Shown one piece after another: positions 15,201-30,474 of a DNA stretch of 64,000 bases (position 1 is the first letter of the stretch; every line of letters begins with the position of its first letter). The notes under the pieces are model-generated. The model saw only the letters and a program-made list of their open reading frames with translations. It had not been told where the DNA came from and did not search any database. Position numbers and translations under genes: made by a program. The DNA lies in the NCBI RefSeq assembly GCF_021018805.1, contig NC_086259.1:14475001-14539000 (forward strand), in the 5' to 3' direction. This DNA is from Prinia subflava (lineage: Eukaryota > Chordata > Aves > Passeriformes > Cisticolidae).

Positions 15201-18200
15201 TGAGCCATTTCTTCTTATCTTATGGGATGTTGGGTGATCTGAGCACCAGTACTGGTGGGGAGCACCCATCTCCTGATCCTGGGTAACCTTAGGGACCAGG
15301 GAGGGGCAGAAATTGGTCCTGGGCTGGGAAACTTGGCAGCAGCCCAGCCAGGTTTGCAGATGCAATAAAACTGCTGAAAAAACTCCAGAATCTGTTGAAA
15401 ATCATCTGCTTTGGAATATGTACTAATATAATATTAATTTAATATATAATATTAATATATTAATATATATTCCAATGACTGGAGAAAGTAATTGCTTGAA
15501 AATGTCTGCAATGGAAGCACGCTTTTTGGGGAGGAAATGTGCTAATAAATGTTCATATTTTATAGATGCTCCATAAATGTTAATGTGAATAATGGAGCAC
15601 TTGGTGCTTTTATTAGCGGGCTGCTGGGTGTACAACAGCCTGGTGGTGCTGAGACCCTGTTTGAAGCAGGATCACTGCAGAGGGTGCACAGCCTCACTGC
15701 TGAGCTTGAAATTCAGCCCTGGAGTAAGAAACTCTGGGAGTAAAAAGCAAGTTCAGAAGCTGGAGATCTTTGTGCAAGCACCGGAGTTTGCAAGGAGAAC
15801 TGAAAGCAGAAAAGATTGAAAATAATCATGGATTTAACCACGCTGTGATGATAAAGTTTCACTTCTGCTTTGCCCCATTTCTGCAAGAGATGCCTGTAAG
15901 GGTGACAAAAACCAGAAAGTATATGCTGTGGGTCATGCTGATGGTGTGAAGTGTCTGACTGTCCTGGTGGCCACCTCCAGCTGGTGCGGGCTCCTTGGTT
16001 TTTTAGATAGTGCAAGACCACATCGTGTTTTAGGGGCATTCATTGGGGTTAACCTCACTGGGTTTGTTGCCTGTGGGATTTTAGGCTGTATTTGTAAGCC
16101 CAAGGAGATGTGTTTGTGCTTATGTTTGTGTGTTCTGTGTGCCACAGGCCATCAGGATCATCCGTACTGTCCTGGAGAAGTACGGGACCTACGAGAGCTT
16201 CGAGGTGGCCACGGGCGGGCGGCTGCTGAGCAAGTGCCAGATCTGGTCCGTGATCCGAAAGTACATGCAGAAGGAAGGCTGTGTGGGAGAGGTAATCCGT
16301 GTCCCTGCTTTATTGCTTACAAAACACAGCAAAATATTTATTTTCTGATAAAAAGGGACTCAGATTAAGAAATGTTTTGGTTAGAAAGAGGAAGCTTTTC
16401 TGCTCTGAGCAGTGGTGTCCTTTCACCTCCAGCTTCACCATATCCCAGCTTTAGGACATGGGTGCTTGTTCCCCACAATTTTCCTGTGATGTTTTCCATG
16501 TGTATCTCCCTTCTGTGCTTGAGAGAGAGGGAGCAGCTGCTGCTTGTCTGCATGGCCATGCCAGGTGCCTTTTGCTGGGTGCATGAGGCATCAATTACTG
16601 TTGGGAAGTCATATTTTGCTGTTGGCACTGGGAGGGCAGACTTCGACAGGTGCCTTAACCCACATGTCTAAAAGCAAAGCCAGGGGAAGAGATTTCCTGC
16701 TGTCCTGCAGAACATGCAGGTCATGGTGCTTTGAAACCCCAGGCTTGGGTTTTAAGGCTGCTGGTTAAGATACAGCAGTAGCCATGTGGGATGGAGCCAG
16801 GGGAGAAGTTCAACATCTCCTAACCTGGGTTCTCTGCACCCCCTGCAGCATCCAGGGTGGGGCATCCCACAGCTGCCATTAAAGAGCTTTTTTTTCCCCT
16901 TCTGCCAGCAAGGTGTGGGGAAAACACTTCCACTGTCCTGGGTTCAAGGTCTGAGAAGGATTTCTGGACCTGGCTTTGCGTGGGTTGGCTTGCAGGGCTC
17001 CCTGGGGCTGTTGGCTGCAGGGCAGGGACTGTGCAGTGCTGGCTGGTGTGGGGGCTTCCTCACCACTGCTTCTTGGTCAGACTCTATTTCCTGCTTCTGA
17101 TTTTTCACTTCTGTCTCCAAAGAGGGTTATTGATGAGCATTTCTTCAAAGCATCACCTCGTCCAGTGGTACCCAGTGCTTTCCATGCAGGCAGAAGCAGG
17201 AGGGAGTGGTCCCCTGAGGTCCCTTCTGTCCGAGGATATTCCTTTCCTTCTCAAACACCCTTGGTTCGCCCTGATGCCTCCCGAGAGTGTTCCTGGGATG
17301 TGGATTTGGCATCTTCCTAAGCCTTTGCTTGGACAGAACAGATTTCTGCAGATGTTTCCCTATAATTCATCTGCCTTTGAGTGCCCAGAACCAGTCCCAA
17401 TACCCAGCCAAGCAGCTGCCAGTCTTACAGACCTGCACTTACTTATAACTTGCTAGTTGAGCTCATCTCTTGGGTTTATTAATTTATTAAATTCAGCTAT
17501 TCTCTTCTCTGTTAATTGAGCCCTGGCTGGGCAGAAAGCCATTGATTTTCTTACATATTGGTGTACAACTGGCTTCCTTCCAACCCTGTGTAATTATCCC
17601 TGTGCTCAGAGCTATTACAGGTTGGACTCAATGAACTTTGTGGGTCCCTTCCAGCTCAGGACATTCTGTGATTCAAGGCAATGCAGGGTTCAGTCACTGT
17701 TTGCACATTGATGTGGCTGTTTTATCTTTGGCTTTTTGATAAGTACTTTTAAAACAATGAAAGCATTGGTTTGTTCCTTTCTATCCGATGGAAATTTTGG
17801 TGGATATGTCTGGGGTAGGGAAGAGAGAAGGGTTTCACCTGCTCTCAATACAGCCATGTTGGCAGAGCTTGCTCCCTGTACAAGACCAAAACCTGTTGAA
17901 ACTTCTGCATCACTGATGATCTCACACCCTTCTGGGGAACTGTGTGGTTTCAGGCGTGTATCTCCCTCCCTGCACCTGTATCTCTGATTCCTCACCTTCA
18001 CCATCTGTGCCCTGTCTGCTCTGCCGTGCCCTTTGCTTCCCTGACACATACTAATGGTGGTGGCTTGCTTAAAAGAGAAGAAACTCGTGTGGGGGTAGCA
18101 TTACCCAGAACAGAGCAGCTGGTGTGTCCCTGCCCAGGGGCAGTGCTGGCAGCACCGTGGCCGGGCTGGTGGCAGCCCCTGCAGCTGCCCTTTGTCCCCA

Positions 18201-21200
18201 GCACCGACCGGCAAAGGCAGGACCCCGCTTTGCAGCTCCGCAGGCAGCGCGCTCCTGGGTAAGTGTCCGTGCTGGAATTAAATTTGTGCCCTCAAAAGCT
18301 GCTTTGTTGGGGTCCTAGCTGCAAGATCCTGAAGCTCTTCTGCTTTTCTTCTGACTCAGGACAGACATGATGCTGCCAGAGGTTTCCATGTGGGTTTCAG
18401 TGGGCTCGCAGTTTGCAGCAGAGAAACACCTGGCCCCACTGGTAAGTGCTGCATGGCAATCCTTGGGGTTGTGGAGGTTGTCAGCCTAAACAGTGCCAGC
18501 TGGTGTCTCTTGGGATCCCATCAATGGTATCCCTCTACCTCTGAGCTGCTTGCTCAGTGTTGGAGGTCGTGAGCAGTGCCAGGTTGCTGGGGAGAGACAG
18601 GAACCCATAGCCATGAGGACCACCAAAAGCCTTCCCTTGGTTCTTTGGGATGAGCTCTTTCTCCATCAGTGCATTCACAAAAGCTGAGCAAAACCATGGA
18701 CCACAAGGATGCCCTGGGGATGCTGCTCAGAATAAGAGAGGTCACAGGCCTGGAGAGCTGGTGCTGCTGCTCTTTGGCTGGAGTTGCAGCCCTGGTTGTA
18801 TCTGCAAAGCTGGAGGGTCCCAAAACAAGGCAAGTGGTGCTGCTCAGCAGGATGGGTTTTTGTAGCAGGAGAAGGGCTGCAGTGGGCAGCAGAAGAAGCT
18901 GTGGTCTCTGGCACTGCCCAGAGTCCCTTTCCATTGCTCGTGGATGGCTGGTTCTGCACAAGAGCTGAACTGGCAGGCCTCAGCGTTGGAGGGATTCCTT
19001 TTCACACTGGTATATTTTGATCCAGGTAAGCAGTTGCACTGTAAGTATTTTATGCTGTTTGTTTGCCCAGCAGTGGACTCTGTTAGGCTGCACTTTTGGT
19101 TTTCATAATAAATAATAAATCTGACTTACACCAATTCAGTCTCCTCTCCTTTTTTTAATAAGAAAAGAATTTTCATGTAGTAACAGACACGTTTTCATCC
19201 TGAAAAGTGTCAGTTATGAAATAACAGAGTTAATAGGTATGTAGGGGATTTTGATTGCTATCCTGAGGTTTGCCACTGCCAAACCTCAGATGCAAAAGCT
19301 CCATGGGACCATCTTCTGGTGATGCTGCAGCTTTGAGTTGCTGCAGATCGTAAGTCAGGCAGTCACAAAGTGCTGCTGGCTGGCACGTTCACTTCTGGTG
19401 GGCAGCTCTCTTGGCTCCAGCACCTGTGATAGCCAGGTTTCTCAAAATACCAGTTTTTTTTCTGTATAAGGATACTGAATAGTGCTGCACATGCAATGCC
19501 CACCCCTGCTGTGAATTGTGGGCAGCACACACAGTTCCTCCTGTGAGGGTGGACTGGCGTGGAGCTCTCCTCACTGCTCATGTCTTGAAGCCTCAAATGG
19601 GAGAATCTGTGGAAGAATCCATGAAAATGGAGCCAGAGCCTTGGATCCCTCAGGAGGTGTTTCTTGGGGGTGCAGAGCCATTACGAAGCTGGTGCTGTTG
19701 GGTGTTCAGAGTGGGGTTGTTTTGATGGCCAAAGTCACTGCCCCATCCCATTGCCAGTGGGGATGCAGAAGGGGGAGCAGGCAGGTCTCCAGAGGATGTC
19801 CATCCTGTGTGGCCACCAAAGTGTGGGGAGCCATGGGAAGAAGCCAGGGAGAGTGATACTAGAGCCAGAGGGGTGCTGGAGGAGGCTGCCCAGGAGCTGC
19901 CTGCTCCCCCCACGGTGCCTGCTCAGCTTTGTTGGCTGTAAAGAGATTAAAGGAGCTACTTCACCCCTGCATGAGATCATCTCCTCTCATTATCCCCCCC
20001 CACCCCCAGTGGCTCTTGCTGTCTGTCATTCCTTTGGGGAGCTGCAGCACAACCCAGCGATGGTGCAGCAGTGCCAAACGCTGCCATCCCTGGTCTCAGT
20101 GGATTTTTCTGACCATCTGCCACCATCTCAACCTCTGCTGAGAGCCAAGCCCCGGCTCATGGCCGTTGCCTCCTCCTTCCTCTGCAGGTGGTGGTGCAGC
20201 TCACCGATGACCTGCTGTCCCAGGCAGTGATGATGGTGGAGGACAGCCGGCCCACACTGGCCATCAACCTGGCTGGAGCACGGCAGCACTGGCTGGAGGG
20301 GATGCTGCGCCACGAGATCGGTGAGCTGGGCTGCCCTAGGTGGGGCTGAGAGGGGCGTTTGATAATAAATCCTCCTTTTATTCCCTTCAAGGGTCTAAGA
20401 TAACTCAGTCCTTTTCAGGCCCTGGAGGAATATATCAAAAGACAGGAAAAAGGACTCAAAAGAGGCTCTCACCCTTAGCTGCAGTAAGATGTTTATTCCA
20501 GGTGGTCTCCAGGGGGAAAGAGGGCATGCAGAGGGGAACAGGGTCTTTTCTCAGCACTTGTGAGGGTGGGGCAAGTTGGCACCCAGCCAATGGGGTCAGA
20601 AAGGGAAGGAAGGGTCAAACTACATGGCACAAGCTCTAGGGGTCCCTGAGGGGGGAGAAACCATTCCCACAGGGGAATGTAACAGGCGTTCACTCCTGAC
20701 CCCTCTCCCCAGGCACCCACTACATCCGGGGGGTCAACAACACCCGCCAGCCCTGGCACAGCTCCGAGGGCCGCAAGCAGTACAGCCTGAAGCCCGCCAA
20801 CCCCACGGAGGAAGGCCTGGCCAGCCTGCACAGCGTCCTGTTCCGCAAGCAGCCCTTCCTGTGGCGAGCAGCCCTGCTCTACTACACCATCGAGAGGGCC
20901 AGCCGCCTCTCCTTCTCTGCCCTCTTCCAGGACCTGGAGCAGTATGTCCAGGATGCTGGTGTCCGGTGGGAGTACTGTGTGCGGGCAAAGCGGGGCCAGA
21001 CAGACACCTCACAGCCAGGTACTGCTTGGGGGTGTAATTGAGATTTGGGAAGAATTCTATTTACTTATTTTAGGTTTTTTTTTCTTAAGATAAAACAGTG
21101 TGGTATGTTCTGCTGCTGTGTAGGTTGAGCATCACCAATCCTGTAGAGTGTGAGTTGGCATAGGCAGCCGGAACAGGCACAAGTTCATGGCTAGAACACA

Positions 21201-22530
21201 AAAAGTAAATTTATTTGCATTACTTTGCTAACTGGGGTATCCCCAGAACAACACCCAACACCTGGGTAGAAGAACATGAGATCAGAGGGTCACCAGCCTG
21301 CTGTTCACAAGCTTATCAAGAGTTACACCCAGGTCCAAGGTCACTTGAGCAATTTACAATCCTCCAGATCAGTCTTTTGCTTTTAACCTTTTCCTTCCAA
21401 CACAGCCACTGCAGCCAGTCCCTGCATCCCTCCCCAGCACCACTCTCCCTGTGTCATGGGACTGACTTGCACAAGCTCTTGGGGAAGGAGCAGGCAAAGG
21501 AGAGGAAAAATAAGCATTACTGTGGATACATTTGGATGCTTGCAGTGGTTTTACTCTTTAAAAATTACTTGAGAAGAAGTGTGAAAGTGTCCCAGTGGTG
21601 TTTGTGGCTCTGGCTGCACCCGTGCTCATCCCATGGGACTCAGCAGTCCTGAGCTCTGGCACACCTGTGGGCAGTGCCCTCACTTTGGTTATGGTGGTCA
21701 GCAAATGTTCAGGCAGGTGGAGGGTGGTGGGAAGCCAGGAGCCCTCTCCCAGGCCTTTCCTGCTGTTCCAGGCTGTTTCAGTAAGGACCAGGTGTACCTG
21801 GATGGGATTCTCCGCATCCTGCGCCATCGCCAGACCATCGACTTCCCGCTGCTGGCTGCACTTGGAAAGGTAATAGCCAGGGTGAGGCTGAGGCAGGGAG
21901 TGGCTGGTCCCACAGTCCCATCCCAAAGCTCACGTGGGCTCCCTCAATCTCATGGCTTCCCAAAAACCAGCCCTTGCCTGGCAGCCCTTCAGCTCTTTGT
22001 CCTTATGCCCTGTGTTTATGGGTCTCTGTGTACCAGGGAAAGGCTGTGCTGGGTAGGATGCAAGGAAGGACAGGACAATCCGTAATCCTCTGTGGGAGAC
22101 CTTCTGGAAGAGGCTTAACCCAGCAGGTTAAGCTTTTCTGGCCCCTGGCCACAGCAGTCCTGCTGTCACCTGTCCTTGCAGTGACCGAAAATTACCAAAC
22201 CCACAAATCCTTGCAAATCCCACACCCCCAGCAGCTCTCTTACTGACTCCCCACGAGCAGCAGGGATGTTTTGACTGACCCAAGGGGACTGCAAGGGGAC
22301 TTCCCATGGCACCTGCCAGGGTTTGGAATGGAGGGGGCTGACCCCATGTCCGTGCTTCCTGCCAGGTCTCCTATGAAGATGTGAATCGGCTGAAGAAATT
22401 TGGGGTCCTGGAGAAGGCCCGCATCCCCCATTTCATGCAGGACCTGGAGCGGTACATGAAGCAGCTGGATCACATTGTCACCACCAATGGCCTGAACGAG
22501 GAGGAGCTGGAGCAGCTGCTGCCTGACTGA
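11829..22530 (+). CDS. MATCAP1: Microtubule-associated tyrosine carboxypeptidase 1
   Basis: Orthologue of KIAA0895L/MATCAP1, a metallopeptidase that removes the C-terminal tyrosine of alpha-tubulin. Exons: 11829-12227, 16148-16291, 20188-20320, 20713-21018, 21772-21869, 22366-22530; total 1245 nt, 414 aa. The family zinc motif HExxxH is intact as H223-E224-I-G-T-H228, split across the exon 3/4 junction. The expected third ligand, a Glu 31 residues on, is present as E259 in NPTEEGLAS. Conserved blocks include FEYAEP, KYGTYESFE, RQHWLEGMLRHEIGTHY and SKDQVYLDGILRILR. The start at 11829 is the only in-frame Met downstream of the minisatellite; the N-terminal 90 residues are low-complexity and rich in Gly, Ala and Pro. 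The human protein is about 471 aa, so an additional 5' exon or an alternative N-terminus is possible. Introns 1 and 2 (about 3.9 kb each) contain CR1 copies, and introns 3-4 contain LTR-like sequence. Confidence 0.95.
12373..12660 (-). mobile_element. CR1 LINE fragment (minus orientation)
   Basis: Reads as the reverse complement of the CR1 3' region: tcatagaattctggagtgg, ggttagaagggattttaaag, ccctgccatggacag, ccaacctggccttgaacaca and ctctgggcaac blocks in the expected order. It lies in MATCAP1 intron 1. Confidence 0.92.
12803..12930 (+). mobile_element. CR1 LINE 3'-end fragment
   Basis: Contains the CR1 3' terminal blocks in sense order: gccaggctggatggggcttgg, ctagtggaaggtgtcccagccc, ggaactaaattatctt and a terminal tttctatgat resembling the CR1 8-mer tail. 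It faces the opposite way from the neighbouring CR1 at 12373-12660. Confidence 0.9.
14967..15215 (-). mobile_element. CR1 LINE fragment (minus orientation)
   Basis: Reverse-complement CR1 of a different subfamily: ggatcacagaattg, then ccaatcccaccactaaaccac, agtgccacatctacatc, ggtgactccaccactgccc and aaaaagtttttctaatatccag blocks. It lies in MATCAP1 intron 1. Confidence 0.88.
15421..15471. repeat. AT-rich self-complementary tract
   Basis: A 51-bp tract of almost pure A and T with repeated TAATATAT/ATATATTA units can pair with itself into hairpins. It lies in MATCAP1 intron 1. Confidence 0.85.
17605..17675 (+). mobile_element. CR1 LINE 3' tail
   Basis: Short 3' remnant: acaggttggactcaatga, tttgtgggtcccttccagctc and a terminal acattctgtgattc, which is the CR1 tail motif. 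It lies in MATCAP1 intron 2. Confidence 0.88.
20388..20660 (-). mobile_element. Possible LTR fragment
   Basis: On the minus strand this intron 3 segment carries an AATAAACATCTTACTGCAGC block followed by gtgagagcctcttttgagtc, an arrangement like the R/U5 region of avian retroviral-type LTRs. It fills most of the intron. I cannot define its ends or name a family; it could be unique sequence. Confidence 0.3.
21165..21380 (-). mobile_element. Possible LTR fragment
   Basis: In MATCAP1 intron 4, the minus strand reads gcaaataaatttactttttg next to a short palindromic ctggggataccccag element, again LTR-like. This rests on appearance only and no boundaries are clear. Confidence 0.25.
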
Positions 22531-23151
22531 GGGGCATCCCCTGAACCAGCACCCCAAGGGTGTAACTGGTGCTGTTTATTGGGTGTTTATTGGGGCTGGA
22601 GCAGAGGGCAGAGCCCGAGGCGGGCGCTGTGCATGTACTGCTGTGTAGGGTAGCGCGGCCAAGGGCCCGTGTGGTTGTGTTGATGTGTCCCCCACATCGT
22701 CCCTGGGTATTTTGGGGATGGCTGTGCTGCTCCAGGTGGCTTTGGGGAGCCAGAGAAGAGGGTTCAGGGAGAGCAAGGGCAGAGCTAGGGCGATGTGCTG
22801 GTCCCCCAGTGCAGAAGGCTGTGCTGGGGGAGTTGCAATGGGGGGATTTCTATAATGGTACCTGGAGTGCTCCCAGCACTGTGGGGGCACCCATCTGGGG
22901 CCAGCAGACAGGGCTGGGGGCTCTGGGTTGTGCCTGGCAGGGAGCAAGGGCTGGACTACACCCACAGATCACCCTATGGATGCCTTTTCCAATCCCCACC
23001 CCTTCCCTCATGTCCCCCAGCAGCAGCAGGGAAGGACTTTAATCCAGCCCATTACCAATCTCTGCCCAGCTCTGCACCCCGACTACAGCCACCCTGCCTG
23101 GCTTTGAGGACTCAGGGTGGGGGTTGGGCTTGATGTTAGGAAAAAGCGTGT

Positions 23152-23157
23152 AATAAA
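23152..23157 (+). promoter_or_regulatory. MATCAP1 polyadenylation signal
   Basis: AATAAA lies 622 bp after the MATCAP1 stop codon and is followed by a GT-rich stretch (ggtgatgtaatgg, then gacgtgtggg). This gives a 3' untranslated region of about 640 nt. The convergent gene TMEM208 ends about 1 kb further on. Confidence 0.75.
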
Positions 23158-23836
23158 GGTGATGTAATGGAAAAGACGTGTGGGCAAAAGGTTCTGGACA
23201 GCACCAAAAACCAGGCTGGCACCACTGTGAACACCCACCGTGCCTCTTGCTGGCACAGGCAAAGCTGCACACCCTGAGCTGGTGCGTCAGGGGCTGGAAG
23301 GGGTCATGGGCTGTGACAAACAACATACTGGACAGGGACATCAGTAAATCAAAGCAGGCAGAAGTAAAAACTGCCCTGAGCTGTTCCTAGGCTCTAACAC
23401 ATAAGCTCTGGAGCAGTCATGGCACCCCTGTGAGTACCCTCTTAAGAAAAAACAAAACAAAAAAAACCCCAAACCAAACAAACCCCACAGCTTTTTGTCT
23501 TACATCCCACTGAGCTCCTGCAAAGGTAGCACAGGCCAATCTGTGACTCCAGAGAGCTCAGGCTCAATCCCAAAAGCTCCAAGTTGGGCTGCAAGCCCTG
23601 CTCACAGCATCCCCAGCTGCCCCTCACTCCTGATCCTGCATGGCAGCTGCAGTTTCTCCACAGGGTGCAGAGGCTGTAGCAGGCAGGGCAGCACAAACCA
23701 AGCTTGGGAAAGGAGGAGAGCAGTTATCTCTGGGGATTCTGCTCCCCTCTGGTCCAGCCCTCCAAGAACATGCTGGCACTTTTCACAGCTCCCCTGCACA
23801 AACCCACTGCCAGCATGGTCAATTAAGACTCTGCTC

Positions 23837-23842
23837 TTTAAT
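23837..23842 (-). promoter_or_regulatory. TMEM208 polyadenylation signal (ATTAAA)
   Basis: The minus strand carries the common variant ATTAAA about 290 nt after the TMEM208 stop codon, which would give a short 3' untranslated region. Two AATAAA hexamers on the minus strand at 22575-22580 and 22586-22591 are alternative, more distal candidates. Confidence 0.45.
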
Positions 23843-24133
23843 GTACTATTTCCTCCAACATTGCACTCCCGAACGCTGACTGCGATACAGCGCTGCTTTA
23901 AAAAGATATTTACACACATCCCAGCATCACCCCTTGCCAGCCCAAGGAGCCAGGCCTCAGCCCGTGCCGAGACCCAGCCAGGGGAAGTCTCTTGCAGCCT
24001 TTCTGGCGGAATGGCAGCAGTGACAGAGAGGGCAACAGAGCTACTGCGGTGGTTTTGGATTGGTTTTGGTCGCATCCCTGATGAAATAACAGCATGGAGA
24101 TGGGAGAGGGTGTTGATCTATCCCCAGGCAGGG

Positions 24134-28958
<4,825 letters not shown>

Positions 28959-29021
28959 GGCCGCGCCGGCTCCGCGCTCCCCTTCCCGCGGACGTGACGC
29001 GACGGAAGCGGCGGGACGGAG

Positions 29022-29135
29022 CCGCTGGAGCCCGGGGCGGGACGGAGCTCGGGGCGGGACGGAGCTCGGGGCGGGACGGAGGGAGCCCGGGGCGGGCGGG
29101 ACGGAGCCCGGGGCGGACCGGACGGGACGGCCCTG
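29022..29135. repeat. GC-rich minisatellite
   Basis: About five imperfect copies of a 17-bp unit (gacggagctcggggcgg and variants) lie immediately upstream of the TMEM208 promoter. Unit length varies in the third and fourth copies. Confidence 0.85.
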
Positions 29136-29148
29136 CCCTGGGGTCCTC

Positions 29149-29290
29149 CCACAGAATCGCAGAATAGCGAGGTTGGAAAGGGTCAGTTGTCCTTCCTCCC
29201 CGAAGTGGTTTTTGAGTATCTCCAGAGAGGGAGACTCTTCACCCTTTCTGGGCAAGCGGACTGGGAAGAAGTTCTTCACTGTGCGAGTAA
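29149..29290 (-). mobile_element. CR1 LINE fragment (minus orientation)
   Basis: Starts with cacagaatcgcagaatagc and ggttggaaagggtcag, the reverse complement of the CR1 3' end, and continues to a degraded ctgggaagaagttcttcactg block. Confidence 0.75.
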
Positions 29291-29577
29291 CAACGCAAAG
29301 GAACAGAAAGGTTGCCCAGCATGTGACTGGGACTATTCACAGTGCTCCCAGCCGTCCTAGGCTGGAAATGGCCTTAGCTGTAGTCTTAGCTACAGGGAAT
29401 CTGACTCTGAACCTGCACCTCAACACCGGGAACAAGATCTTGCCAGCCATCCTCCCAGCTTCTTCATGCACAGATTTCGGAGTGCTGCCATCCACTCTGG
29501 CCCCTTTTGACCCTCAGTCAGTCTGAGCCCTTCCCCAAACCTCTGGAAACGACACGGCTCCGAGTTATCCACGAGTG

Positions 29578-29583
29578 TTTATT
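29578..29583 (-). promoter_or_regulatory. ELMO3 polyadenylation signal
   Basis: AATAAA on the minus strand lies 892 nt after the ELMO3 stop codon. It implies a 3' untranslated region of about 0.9 kb (29560-30474), in which I see no other gene. Confidence 0.65.
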
Positions 29584-30474
29584 GTCCCAATACACAGGAG
29601 ACAGAGGCACGGCTGGATCCCTGCCGGGCTGTGGCTGTTGGCACAACACCCTTGGGAGAAGCTGCAGGCACACGAGGAGGTGCAGGGCGCTGGGGCGGGG
29701 CTGTGGGCCGGGGAGGAGGTAGCTTGTGGTGGTGCAGTAGTGCAGCAGCACGGCTGAAGTGTGCAAGTATCCGCCCCACGGGGGAAAGGCACCGCAATTG
29801 GCATGAAGGGCAGACCAGGGGCTGCTCCTCACACCAGGCCCAGCTGAATGGTGCTGGGAAAAGGGGGCTTGTACCCTAAACACCCCCATTCCAGGACAGT
29901 GCAGAGGGCTCAGCAAAAACACCTTTCAGTGCAGGAGGGACCTGGCAGGACAGGCACATTGTGCCCTGGAGATGTCATCTGCTTGACAAACTTAATGGAG
30001 AGGTGTGTTCCATCCCTCTTCTAACCACTGTGTTGTCCAGAAAGGATCCCCTACACTGATGGCAAAAGTGAGATAGTGCAGATTCGTACCTTTGTAGTGT
30101 TACTCCCCCTCCAGCTATCCCAAGGTTGCCTGTACCTTTATTCCAGCCCATATCCTTGCCCTCTCTGCCCAAAGCCTGGCTGCAGTGTGGGGGAATCAGT
30201 GCCACCACAGAGGGATTTGACTGTATTTCATCTCACTTCCCCATGGCAGTGGGGCAGAGCAGTCAGCTCACCCCTCCTGAACAGGAGGCTCATGCTTGGT
30301 GGCTCATTCCATGCTCTTGCAGGAGGGCGGGACACAGGCAGGGAAGGGTGGGACACCCAAGCCCCCAGCCAGCACCCAGCCTGTCCCTTTGGGCCAGAGA
30401 TGAGGGACAGAGCCTGGAGGGAGGGGCTTGATTTTGAGGGGCATAGAGGGTGGGGACAGGGCACAGGGAGGAAC

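Larger units (their letters stand above)
28959..29577. other. TMEM208 promoter region and spacer to ELMO3
   Basis: A CpG-rich block of about 200 bp upstream of the TMEM208 ATG contains a CRE-like gacgtgacg at 28991-28999 and an ETS-like cggaagc at 29003-29009. There is no TATA box, so it is probably a housekeeping promoter. It is followed by a GC-rich minisatellite and a CR1 fragment, then about 280 bp with nothing recognised before the ELMO3 polyA signal. Confidence 0.6.
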
